From Candidatus Chloroploca mongolica (lineage in GTDB: Bacteria > Chloroflexota > Chloroflexia > Chloroflexales > Chloroflexaceae), in NCBI RefSeq assembly GCF_004762035.2, contig NZ_SIJK02000012.1, positions 62,001 through 126,000 of the forward strand: a DNA stretch of 64,000 nucleotides, in the 5' to 3' direction. Below the pieces are notes generated by a model, which had not been told where the DNA came from, searched no databases, and worked only from the letters and a program-made list of their open reading frames with translations. A program made the translations under genes and the position numbers. Of this stretch, positions 46,834 to 55,089 are shown piece by piece. Every line of letters starts with the position of its first letter. Position 1 is the first letter of the stretch.

Positions 46834-49800
46834 TCAAACCCGGGCAAGCTGGAGAAGCTGATGCTCATCTTCTCTGACCAGAAGCGCGCGTCCTGGAGGT
46901 TGCTCGGCACTGCGTTGATCGCTCAGAGGGAGGGTGATTCCCAGCAGGCGGGTGCCGGGATCATATCGGCCAGGCCAGAAAATAAGGCCGGAACGCCCCG
47001 CATCCAGCGCACGGAGTAGGTTATCATCAGCATAGGCCACGCTGGCGGCGAGCAGTAGATGCTCACCATAACGACCACCAACCTGGATCATTTCGCCCAG
47101 CGTATCGAGCAGATTGGGGCTGCCACCATAACTCTGCGCAAACTGGGCGCGCATACGCTCACGGCAAAGGTTGTAATCATCAATGAGGACAAGGCGTCGG
47201 GGCGGTGAAGCGGCCATCCGTGCTGCGATGAGATCGATACTCAGCGCACCCGCCCCATGTTCATCATCCGCATAGAAACGGGTATGGGCCAGTTCACGCA
47301 GCGCAGACAGGTTGCTCCGCGGACCATCAAGAATGTACAGGCCGAGTTCAGCGGGATCGTGATGGGCAGTCAGTTGATGCACGATCAGGTGGAGCAGGCT
47401 CGTTTTACCACTACGCCGGGGGCCAATCACAAGGGCATGAGGCGATTCACTATCCAGCGCCAGCCAGGCAGTATGAAGATTACGGCTTTCGCGACCAACA
47501 GGGAGCACCAACCCACCGTTCGTATGTGCGGGCGGCATAGGCGTGGCAAGGGTAGCAACCGTGATGAGTTCGGGGAGCAACTCAACACGCATTGGTTCGG
47601 GATCAGAGCTTCCTCTTTCGCCCCAGAACGTAGCCAGATACGTCACATAATCGCGTACCTCACTGGTGAGATCAGGCTCGAATGGACTTGCCTCGCGTTC
47701 GGCGCCACCGGTTGGGGCCAAAACCATAGAAGGAAGGGCAACCTGGAGATCTAGCGCTCCATAGTCGGGATGCATCACCAGAGCACGTCCAGGCTGACCA
47801 GCAGGCAGCGGCGTTATCACCCGCGTGCCGAGCAATTCGCTATAGTCGTGAAGTTCGGGCTGACGGAGCGTAAGGCGATGCTCGATCAAAGCTAACAAAC
47901 GATAGCTCAGGTCAGTGGCGCGATCGGCACTTATGACCAGATGCATACCACAGGATCGTCCGAGGCGCGCCAGACGGATCAGGGTTGCCAACAGTTCATC
48001 GTCGCCACCCTGTTCGCCAAATTCTTCACGGAGAACGGCGAGCTTATCAATGACAACCAGAAGTTCTGGTAGAACGATACCTGTCCGCAGCCGGTAGGCC
48101 ACGAGATCAGCCGCATCAGCAGCGCGCAAAAGCTCTTGCCGTTCACGAAGCGTGGTGTCCAACATACGCAGAAGGCGACGCACTCGTTCAACCTCACGAG
48201 CTTGCAAATGGTCACCAACATGCGGGAGACCAATGAGCGAACCGAGCCCCTGACCACCCGCGTCAACCAGATAACACCAGAGCGCCTGGGGCGCAAAGGT
48301 CTGGGCCAGACTCAGCACGAGCGTACGCAGCAGCGTTGTTTTACCACTGCCGGGGGCGCCTACCAGAGCCACATGCCCGGTCGCGAAGTCAAAGGCAAAA
48401 GGTTGGCGGCGACACTCTTGAGGCACATCAAGCAAGCCAATAGGTGCCCCCTGCCATTGTGCTTGCCCAGATGCTTCGCTTGACGAAAGAGACGTTGGCT
48501 CGGCAACCAGTGCTCTGAGGGTCAGGCGGAGTGGAAGTGGCGGTTGCCAGATGGGCTGCGGTAGCCAGCCAGGGTATGCTGGTTCCATGGTGCTGCCAGC
48601 CGTGCGGAGGGCACGAACGAGCAGATCGAGGTCCGTTTCGCCTTCAGTTGAAGGGCCGGGATACCCTGGAGCAACCGGTTGTTCCTGGCCGTTGCGCAAG
48701 AAACTCACGCGGGGGCCGTGTGTCCCAGGTTCAGTAGGCTGATAGACTCCGGTAACGACGGCGACCTGGAGAGGCCGCACTTCGCCGCCTGAGCGCATAT
48801 AGGCCCGTCCGGGCAAATCAGTTGTCAAGAAGGCTGCATCAGGCTTGAGCAACATTGTGCGACTATCTTCCGCATTGCCCAAACGCAGAGCGACAAAGAA
48901 ACTCAACTGGCTCCGAATTTCATCAGTAACGGCACGCGAAGGTTGCTGTGTTGCGAGCAGCAGATGCACGCCGAGACTGCGGCCCTGTTTGACGACCCGG
49001 ATTAACTCGGCGACAAAGTCTGGATAGGTGCGCGCTAATTCGTCAAACTCATCAACAACAATCAGTAGATTGGGCAAAGGTGGAAGACCCTGGCTAGCGG
49101 CGAGGTGGCGGTAATCGCGGATATTTTCAACCTTGACCTCGTGGGTTGTAGCCAGGGCCTTGAGCAAACTCTTGCGGCGTCGCAACTCACTCTTGATCGA
49201 CGTCACGGCGCGTTCGGCCATGCGGCCCTCGAGATCAGTGACGAGACCGGCGGTATGCGGAAGGGGTTCAAACATCATCAGACTGGCCCCGCCCTTGAAA
49301 TCAATCAAGAGCAACTGCAAGCGTTCGGGGCTATGGGTGGCGCACAGCGCAGCAACCATTGTTTGCAGCAACACACTCTTGCCTGCACCGGTTGCCCCGG
49401 CGATAATGCCGTGCGGACCATGACGGCCTTCATTAAGATCGAGGCAGACCGGCACGCCATCTGCCCCGGCACCGATCGGAACATCGGGATGCCAGGCCAG
49501 AGGCAATGGTTTTGACCAAGCTGCGGGTGGCGTCAGACTCAGTTCATTGCGTATACCAAGCAAATCAAAGAGTCTGACGCTACGCGGAAGATCCTGTGCA
49601 CCACCGCGTTCGAGCAAACGAATGCCTGCGAGGCGGCGTGCGAGCTGATCACTTATGGCAAGCGCAACCTGATCGGGCGTAAAACGCCCACGGGGCCACT
49701 GTTCGCCGCTGCGTACCCAGCGACCACCGTAGGGATCCAGTTCCAGCATCGCGGCACAATCTTCGGGGATTTGATGCCACGCCGCGACCAGCAAGAGACA

Positions 49801-50847
49801 GATCATACCAAGAGAGGCACCATGGCGGATAACCTCGGCCAGCGCGGGGTAGGTCTGGGGCAAATCGGCCCCATCGATCAACAACAGGATACGGGGTTCT
49901 TGCTGTGATGATGGATCGGCCCCGGGACGCTGCTCACGGCGCCGACTGAGTTGATCGAGCAACTCGCTTCCGAGGGTACCGATAGCGCCTGGTGAAGTGG
50001 CAAGCATGCGCTTGCCAGGGGCAGAATCATTGCCCAACGGGATCGTATGGGGGAGCCAACGGAGCCATTCCCATTCATCGGCGGTAGCAGTCGGGCAAAA
50101 CAGAGCGACGCGGAGATCACCCGGAGCATGCAACACCACTGCTTGCCAGAGGAGAGCACGTGTGAGGGCACTTGCGGCAGCACGTGGGCCTGCCACACCA
50201 AGCGAACCGAGCGTGCCAAGCGGCACCGTGATAGGCACCTGGCGCAGGGTTGCATATTCAGTGGCAATCCGGTAGAGCCGCTGATCGACTATACCATCAC
50301 GCATGGGGGGAGGAACATAGGCCTGACTGGAGGCAGGTATACTACCAATCCCCACCCGCAGATCGAGAAAATCATCGTCGGTGATACGGCGCTCCCACAA
50401 CCGTGGCTCAGGGCGCGCCTCGCCGCTACCAGCAATTAACAAGAGCTCGTTGGTCTCGGGATGAAGGTAGGATCGCGCAGTGCGTTCCTGGTCATAGAGG
50501 CGGCGCAGGCGTGTCCGACCTGTTTCCAGCTGATCTTCAAAAAGATCCGTGCGGCTGCGATGAACAGCAGCCGCATGACGAGCCTTAACGCGATGCTGAT
50601 GGAAGCCCAGGCCAAGACCGAGCAGGGCCATTGTTCCGGTTGGCAAAGCAACCAGCAACGGATTGCCACCAGCGAGGCTCGCGGTACCGGCAAACACACC
50701 GGCCCCGGCAAGCGGCAACAGCATCGGCAACAAATCAGGCCGTCCGCTTTGAGGCGGATCAGGCGGCTCGGGCAAATCAACGCTTTCGCAGGGCCAGTGA
50801 GGACGAATCCGGGGAGGACGATTAAAGATCTGGTATGTCATGCGCAT
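46834..50847 (-). CDS. EccC/EssC-type FtsK/SpoIIIE ATPase, three ATPase domains
   Basis: About 1337 residues. Two adjacent membrane helices lie in the first ~90 residues, followed by the EccC-type linker (RRLYDQERTARSYLHP, LWERR, DDDFLDLRVGIG). The three P-loops are GATGAGKS (Lys490), GAPGSGKT (Lys836) and GPRRSGKT (Lys1148). Domain 1 has an intact Walker B VVDEFDE (Asp599), while domain 2 reads VIDKL and domain 3 LIDDY, so the later two are probably degenerate. In type VII systems this motor recognises WXG100 substrates. ATG 50847 after AGGA is the chosen start; the frame extends upstream through the preceding gene. No N-terminal FHA pair as in Firmicutes EssC. Confidence 0.9.
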   Translation of the reverse strand: MRMTYQIFNRPPRIRPHWPCESVDLPEPPDPPQSGRPDLLPMLLPLAGAGVFAGTASLAGGNPLLVALPTGTMALLGLGLGFHQHRVKARHAAAVHRSRTDLFEDQLETGRTRLRRLYDQERTARSYLHPETNELLLIAGSGEARPEPRLWERRITDDDFLDLRVGIGSIPASSQAYVPPPMRDGIVDQRLYRIATEYATLRQVPITVPLGTLGSLGVAGPRAAASALTRALLWQAVVLHAPGDLRVALFCPTATADEWEWLRWLPHTIPLGNDSAPGKRMLATSPGAIGTLGSELLDQLSRRREQRPGADPSSQQEPRILLLIDGADLPQTYPALAEVIRHGASLGMICLLLVAAWHQIPEDCAAMLELDPYGGRWVRSGEQWPRGRFTPDQVALAISDQLARRLAGIRLLERGGAQDLPRSVRLFDLLGIRNELSLTPPAAWSKPLPLAWHPDVPIGAGADGVPVCLDLNEGRHGPHGIIAGATGAGKSVLLQTMVAALCATHSPERLQLLLIDFKGGASLMMFEPLPHTAGLVTDLEGRMAERAVTSIKSELRRRKSLLKALATTHEVKVENIRDYRHLAASQGLPPLPNLLIVVDEFDELARTYPDFVAELIRVVKQGRSLGVHLLLATQQPSRAVTDEIRSQLSFFVALRLGNAEDSRTMLLKPDAAFLTTDLPGRAYMRSGGEVRPLQVAVVTGVYQPTEPGTHGPRVSFLRNGQEQPVAPGYPGPSTEGETDLDLLVRALRTAGSTMEPAYPGWLPQPIWQPPLPLRLTLRALVAEPTSLSSSEASGQAQWQGAPIGLLDVPQECRRQPFAFDFATGHVALVGAPGSGKTTLLRTLVLSLAQTFAPQALWCYLVDAGGQGLGSLIGLPHVGDHLQAREVERVRRLLRMLDTTLRERQELLRAADAADLVAYRLRTGIVLPELLVVIDKLAVLREEFGEQGGDDELLATLIRLARLGRSCGMHLVISADRATDLSYRLLALIEHRLTLRQPELHDYSELLGTRVITPLPAGQPGRALVMHPDYGALDLQVALPSMVLAPTGGAEREASPFEPDLTSEVRDYVTYLATFWGERGSSDPEPMRVELLPELITVATLATPMPPAHTNGGLVLPVGRESRNLHTAWLALDSESPHALVIGPRRSGKTSLLHLIVHQLTAHHDPAELGLYILDGPRSNLSALRELAHTRFYADDEHGAGALSIDLIAARMAASPPRRLVLIDDYNLCRERMRAQFAQSYGGSPNLLDTLGEMIQVGGRYGEHLLLAASVAYADDNLLRALDAGRSGLIFWPGRYDPGTRLLGITLPLSDQRSAEQPPGRALLVREDEHQLLQLARV

Positions 50848-50857
50848 AGGTTCCTGC

Positions 50858-51247
50858 TCAAGGTTTCTTTGCCAATTGGCGTTCACGCTCACGTTCGCGC
50901 TCACGCGCTTCTTCCTCTTCACGTTCACGCTCCTGGCGTTCCCACTCGGCGCGATCGCGTACACGGCGAACCTGTTCATCGTAAGCTTCGGCATCAGCGC
51001 GGGCAAGACGATTGGCCGCATCGCGGCAATCGCCTACAAGCTGACCTGCGTCGAGGTTCTGGGTATGGCGTTGCTGATCAAAGAAGCTGCGATGGCTTCC
51101 TAGCCAGACCTGGCAAGCATCGATCCCCAGCCTTGTGCAATCACCAATAGTGCGTTCGATCGTGTCAGCAGCATAGCGCAGGGCAAAGATAGCAGCCCCG
51201 GCAGCACCATGATCCCAGCGCACATCTTCATAATTGGGTCTTTCCAT
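50858..51247 (-). CDS. WXG-motif protein with a charged C-terminal tail
   Basis: About 129 residues. Residues ~8-90 form two helices joined by VWLGSHR, containing W-x-G at the turn position of WXG100 proteins (family length ~100). The rest (about 90-129) is a highly charged Glu/Arg helix (EREREEEEARERERE), likely a coiled coil. It starts 10 nt before the ATPase gene on the minus strand. It is probably a secreted substrate or chaperone-type partner of the locus. SD is weak; ATG 51247 is preferred over the longer frame. Confidence 0.6.
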   Translation of the reverse strand: MERPNYEDVRWDHGAAGAAIFALRYAADTIERTIGDCTRLGIDACQVWLGSHRSFFDQQRHTQNLDAGQLVGDCRDAANRLARADAEAYDEQVRRVRDRAEWERQEREREEEEARERERERERQLAKKP

Positions 51248-51331
51248 GATTGTTTGCTCTCTAGGACTAGCCAGGTTGGTTTTCGCCAGCACAAGCGCGA
51301 TGGCGGGAAGCGATGCGACTCCACCGGCCTT

Positions 51332-51374
51332 CTTCGCTGGAACAAACCTGCGACGCTAGCTTGTTCCAGCGAAG
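51332..51374. terminator. Hairpin inside the type VII-like operon
   Basis: Perfect 14-bp arms (51332-51345 and 51361-51374) enclose a 15-nt loop in the 208-nt gap between the lipase-like gene and the WXG-tail gene. It might partly terminate transcription, so the downstream ATPase genes may be made at a lower level or from another promoter. Confidence 0.5.
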
Positions 51375-51455
51375 GAAAGACTCCATTAGAGCCGCAAGCC
51401 CCAAAGACCCAGCCAGAGGCTTCCCTTGCATACGGATGGGAATGCCGACAGGCAC

Positions 51456-53282
51456 TTACCTTGATGGGTCTGGTGAAGGCGACGTTGGTGTTGGCACGGG
51501 CACGGGTGTCGGTGTTGGCACGGGCACGGGTGTTGGTGTTGGCACAACAACATTCCAGGCAAACGACTCTGGCGTTGGCATCAGGTTTTCGGAAGCTTCA
51601 AGGTTGAAGGGCGCGGGCGTGGGCCTGGGGCCAGGGCCAGGCGGCGGTGGTGCAGGTGCAGGCAACGGGGCAAGTTCGAGCAGATCGCTATAGGCGCGAT
51701 AACTGATGCTCGCAACCTCGTAAGGCGCGATCTGGAGCTCGTAGGGCAGATCCTGATATTTGCTGATATCCTCATAGCTAGTATGGGCCTGGATGGGATC
51801 ATCAATAGAATAATTGTTGAGCATGATGATATTCTCGTATCCACTATGACCAGCCCCGACGCTCAGGGCTAGCGCATCGTCAGAGTCAACATAATGGCGT
51901 TCGATCGTGTGCGCAAACGGATCATCATCTTCGGCAGGAGGCTTGTCGGCACCGGCGGGACCATTTGGTCGTACCATGCCGAGGGTAATCAGAGAAGCAC
52001 AGACAATACCCGCTTCTTGCATCCGTTGGCGTACTTCGGGATCGTTGCGCAAGAGCAGACACATTCCACCACCCATGCTGTGGCCTTCGAGATGCAGTCT
52101 ACTCCCAGGTGGGATGCGCTCGAGTGCAGCAAGGAACCGTGCCTTGACCTGCAAATAGTAGGCGTTCGTTTCGGTCAGGTTCATAGAGGTCTGGATGACA
52201 GCGGTGAGATTATTGGCGGCACCGGGCTTGTGTGGATCAAGCCCGGCAAAACTGATGCGATAGTCACCCGTGGCGTCATTGAGCCGTTCGACACGAACCT
52301 GTTCATACGGCCAGTAGCTAATCCCACAGTGATCGCCAAAACGAGCATCCGCAATCAGCGGGTGAAAGTGTGCTTCGGGAACACCGCCAGCGCTGAGTTG
52401 GAAGGCCTGGGTCACACTGACATTGAGGATGCCCTCTTCGGCATCAATCAGGTATTCAGCGGTGGTTTCGTCACGGGCCTCAACCGTCTTGCCGAGTTGC
52501 CGACTCAGATTGAGCGAAAGTTGATCAAGCTGGGTGGTGATCAAGAGAAAGAGTTGAGGATGCAGGTGGGCTTGACTCTCGTACCAGAAGCCCTGGTGCA
52601 GCAGATCAAGCAGATCGCTGGTCTCTTGCACATCTTCGTAAGCCCAGCGTGGGCCATTGCCAAAGGTCGCAAGGAAGATGGTCTCGAGGCCACAATGAAC
52701 CAACCCCAAGGCCAGGAACTGGGTCAAGGCAGGTGCGAGCAAGGGAAAGGCCGGGCCGACCCACTCTAGCGACAGATTGAGGCTTGTCACTAGCAATAAC
52801 AAGCGCAGACCAATCCAGTTCCAATGCATCTCTTCGTAGGTGGCGACAATCTCACCAAGGGTAAAATCAACCCCAAAGAAGACCGGTTGGTCGGCTCCCT
52901 GCTCCCAGAGGGTCTGGGCGATCAACATCAAGGCACCGTCGAAACCATGCTGATCGTAGTGATGACTAAGCACCCGCAGCCCATTGTGCATCGTCTCGAC
53001 GAGTGAGCGACCTCCGCCCAGGGCCGTATCGGCGATGGCAAAACCATGGGCGATCTGCGCTGTCCACGACGCAAGTTCAGCTTCGCGGCGTGCGAGTTGC
53101 AAGAGGCGAGCCGGGAGATCAGGCATGCCACCAGGCGCAGGGAACTCGGTGCAACGGGCCAGACATGGGCCAAGGGCTGCATCAAGCCGACGTGCCTCAT
53201 CTTCGAGACGTGCAGCCGCATCATTGCCGCCACGAGCGTAGATGGTGAGTAGCGGAGGACGAGCTGAGCTAGTCGTGAGCAT
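51456..53282 (-). CDS. Candidate type VII-like effector with lipase-like domain and Pro/Thr/Val repeat tail
   Basis: A 608-residue protein. Residues ~1-120 are helical and may be a WXG-like targeting region; 155-205 is strongly hydrophobic (one or two membrane-inserting helices). The alpha/beta hydrolase part has the elbow GHSMGGG with Ser402, an acid in HYVDSDDALAL (Asp466-469) and His500, a plausible triad of class 3 lipases. The tail (about 538-608) is Pro-rich, ending in an 8-residue PTPVPVPT-type repeat from a 24-bp DNA repeat. SD AGGGAG precedes the ATG. No Sec signal peptide is seen. Located between WXG-type and EspG-like genes. It could instead be a housekeeping lipase. Confidence 0.65.
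   Translation of the reverse strand: MLTTSSARPPLLTIYARGGNDAAARLEDEARRLDAALGPCLARCTEFPAPGGMPDLPARLLQLARREAELASWTAQIAHGFAIADTALGGGRSLVETMHNGLRVLSHHYDQHGFDGALMLIAQTLWEQGADQPVFFGVDFTLGEIVATYEEMHWNWIGLRLLLLVTSLNLSLEWVGPAFPLLAPALTQFLALGLVHCGLETIFLATFGNGPRWAYEDVQETSDLLDLLHQGFWYESQAHLHPQLFLLITTQLDQLSLNLSRQLGKTVEARDETTAEYLIDAEEGILNVSVTQAFQLSAGGVPEAHFHPLIADARFGDHCGISYWPYEQVRVERLNDATGDYRISFAGLDPHKPGAANNLTAVIQTSMNLTETNAYYLQVKARFLAALERIPPGSRLHLEGHSMGGGMCLLLRNDPEVRQRMQEAGIVCASLITLGMVRPNGPAGADKPPAEDDDPFAHTIERHYVDSDDALALSVGAGHSGYENIIMLNNYSIDDPIQAHTSYEDISKYQDLPYELQIAPYEVASISYRAYSDLLELAPLPAPAPPPPGPGPRPTPAPFNLEASENLMPTPESFAWNVVVPTPTPVPVPTPTPVPVPTPTSPSPDPSR
51487..51545 (-). repeat. 24-bp tandem repeat encoding the C-terminal tail of the lipase-like protein
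   Basis: Two 24-bp units (51487-51510 and 51511-51534), differing at the last base, are followed by a partial third copy (51535-51545). Translation gives a Pro/Thr/Val octapeptide repeat. Such repeats can change copy number between strains. Confidence 0.85.
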
Positions 53283-53294
53283 CGAAGAATCTCC

Positions 53295-54095
53295 CTAAGC
53301 AACAGGCTGAAGCCATGTGGTCATAGCGGCAAGTTCATTGCGGAGCCTAGTTCCATCAACGGGATGCAAAGTCAGCGTCGTAGAGGAGCCATCTGATGGG
53401 CTCCACCAGGTACCAGATGTGCCAACAAGCGCGACAGCCCCACAGACCTGCGGAGGAAGGCCAGTGGTCATACCGCGCATAGCCCCAAAGGCAAAACGGG
53501 CGGGTTGTGGCCCAACCGCGTACAAGAACTGGCTAGCCAGATCAGATTCAAGACCACTGGTCATAAGTGAGCGATGAGCAATCGCAACGTCACCCCGATC
53601 GATAGCATCAAGTGTAGTAGCGAGCACATCCACTCCGACCGTCACAACTGGCCTGGGCTGTTCAGGATGAGCATCAAGCGTAGCAACCAGCCAGGCTGTC
53701 GCCTCAGCGTGGCTCCCCAGGAGCATGAGGCGATGCGTACGGGGCAAGGGACTGGTATGGAGGACAACAAGGCCCTCACACGACGTGAGATGCGCAACCT
53801 GTCGCTCGTTGGCGCGACGCTCCACCAGGACGAGACAGCTATCAGCCAGAGCGACTGAGCGGGCAAGCTCGGCGAGCGGACGAACAGGTTCGGGAGGATA
53901 GAGGGCTTCAGTATCCAGTTGGACGAGTTCGCGTGCAAGGAGACTCCCGGTTGCTGCGGCGAGCGCAATGCCCAGCCCGATCTGGTCGTACCCTTCGGTT
54001 GGACGAGGACCCAGGGCGAGCGGGGTAGGCAAACCCAGCAGACCGAGGAGGAGGAGCAGTTCCTCGTGGCTAAGTTGGAACGAGTGGGGATCCAT
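53295..54095 (-). CDS. Possible EspG-like chaperone of the type VII-like locus
   Basis: A 266-residue soluble protein with no recognised motif. Its N terminus (FQLSHEELLLLLGLLG), a central series of alternating hydrophobic strands, and a C-terminal TTLTLHPVDGTRLRNELAAM segment are loosely similar to EspG proteins, the cytosolic chaperones of mycobacterial ESX substrates. The position between a WXG100 gene and an effector-like gene supports a secretion role. I cannot confirm the fold from the sequence alone. SD GAGG precedes the ATG. Confidence 0.4.
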   Translation of the reverse strand: MDPHSFQLSHEELLLLLGLLGLPTPLALGPRPTEGYDQIGLGIALAAATGSLLARELVQLDTEALYPPEPVRPLAELARSVALADSCLVLVERRANERQVAHLTSCEGLVVLHTSPLPRTHRLMLLGSHAEATAWLVATLDAHPEQPRPVVTVGVDVLATTLDAIDRGDVAIAHRSLMTSGLESDLASQFLYAVGPQPARFAFGAMRGMTTGLPPQVCGAVALVGTSGTWWSPSDGSSTTLTLHPVDGTRLRNELAAMTTWLQPVA

Positions 54096-54176
54096 GGTCT
54101 ACCTCGGTTTCGTAGCGTGCCTGGCAAGGTATGTGTTGTCGGCGGAACACCCCTTGCCAGGGCACCAGCTTCAGCC

Positions 54177-54458
54177 TCACATATTGCCGCCAGCTTGCAT
54201 GATGTTCTGATTGATCTGATGGATCTGCAGGCGCAATTCTTCGAGGGCATGCTGAATCGCGATTAGCTTCTGATGCGTATCACTCCAATGGGCACGAAAT
54301 TCGGTGGCAAGTCGTCCATCCCAGTTGTCGGGCTGCGAGAGAAGCTGGCCTTTGCTGTTGAGTTGGTTGATCTGGTCAAGCAGTGGGCCGTTGACGATCC
54401 CTTGAAAGGCAACGATAGCTTCACGAGCGGTAGCCGTCGAAAGAACACGATCACTCAT
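54177..54458 (-). CDS. WXG100-family protein
   Basis: A 93-residue helical protein. Two helices (about 5-40 and 48-88) flank the turn NWDG (W-D-G), matching the W-x-G hairpin and size of ESAT-6/EsxA-like proteins that are exported as dimers by type VII systems. No signal peptide. ATG 54458 has AGGAGG at good spacing, and the family length supports this start over the longer frame. It is the first gene of the leftward operon that ends with the ATPase and YukD/FHA genes. Confidence 0.8.
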   Translation of the reverse strand: MSDRVLSTATAREAIVAFQGIVNGPLLDQINQLNSKGQLLSQPDNWDGRLATEFRAHWSDTHQKLIAIQHALEELRLQIHQINQNIMQAGGNM

Positions 54459-54561
54459 AGCGAACCTCCTGTAGACAATGCGTTTATAATCGTCTCGCAC
54501 GTTATACCGTGGAGCACGCCAAAAAGTTACGATCGTTGCTCAAACAATCGAAAGATCTGCC

Positions 54562-54846
54562 ATGAATATTTCAGAGCATCGTCTCAAGCGCCGCAAGCGT
54601 TGGGCTCTGTGGGGAGCCTTGATTCTCGCCACCCTATCAATTGTGCTCGGGGGGCTCTTCAACGTCTTAATTGCGTTGGCTGGACACAACCTTCCACCTG
54701 AGCCAGGCATAGGCTTCTGGGGCCTCTTGCTGTTGCGTTCATCGTTGGCCTGGGGCGGGGGCGCACTCTTCTTTGGCGCCGTGCTAGGCATATTTGCCTC
54801 GATGATCTGGCGCGACGACGAAGAATTGCGAGAGCACAAAAGCTAA
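54562..54846 (+). CDS. Small two-span membrane protein
   Basis: A 94-residue protein with a basic N terminus (HRLKRRKRW), a first membrane helix (about 15-40), a short external loop with PPEPG, and a second helix (about 49-80) before an acidic C terminus (DDEELREHK). Unrecognised. It is divergent from the WXG100 gene with a ~100-bp shared upstream region, so it may be a membrane partner of that system, but there is no direct evidence. Confidence 0.6.
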   Translation: MNISEHRLKRRKRWALWGALILATLSIVLGGLFNVLIALAGHNLPPEPGIGFWGLLLLRSSLAWGGGALFFGAVLGIFASMIWRDDEELREHKS

Positions 54847-54872
54847 CGAGTATCAACGTATCTAAAATCTGC

Positions 54873-54901
54873 TTGCAGAAACGATAGGGGTATGTTATAC
54901 T
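54873..54901 (+). promoter_or_regulatory. Distal promoter upstream of the membrane protein gene at 55090
   Basis: TTGCAG (54873-54878) and TATACT (54896-54901) have a 17-bp spacer. It would give a ~180-nt leader before the start at 55090. I see no gene in 54847-55089. Confidence 0.55.
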
Positions 54902-55029
54902 CAAATTGCATATAAACAAAAAATATGCCTTATGTGAATTGTCATTTCATACCTAAATTGCTCCTGCTGTCCTGAGAAAAAGTCGATACCCGTTTCGGTT
55001 CTGTGTATGTGCAAAAGGATTGATTAACG

Positions 55030-55059
55030 CTTGCATATGCTGTGCAAGTATGATACACT
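55030..55059 (+). promoter_or_regulatory. Proximal promoter with overlapping inverted repeat
   Basis: TTGCAT (55031-55036) and TACACT (55054-55059) are 17 bp apart. The -35 box lies within an inverted repeat CTTGCA (55030-55035)/TGCAAG (55043-55048), which could bind a repressor. Confidence 0.45.
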
Positions 55060-55089
55060 CAGCCTGATACCATCACAGCGGAGTCACTC

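Noticed and set aside
51487-51545. CRISPR array
   Set aside because: The units abut without spacers and encode a protein repeat in frame.
54562-54846. EssA-like membrane component of the secretion system
   Set aside because: Size and helix count are compatible, but no sequence signature was recognised; it is raised only as an inference.
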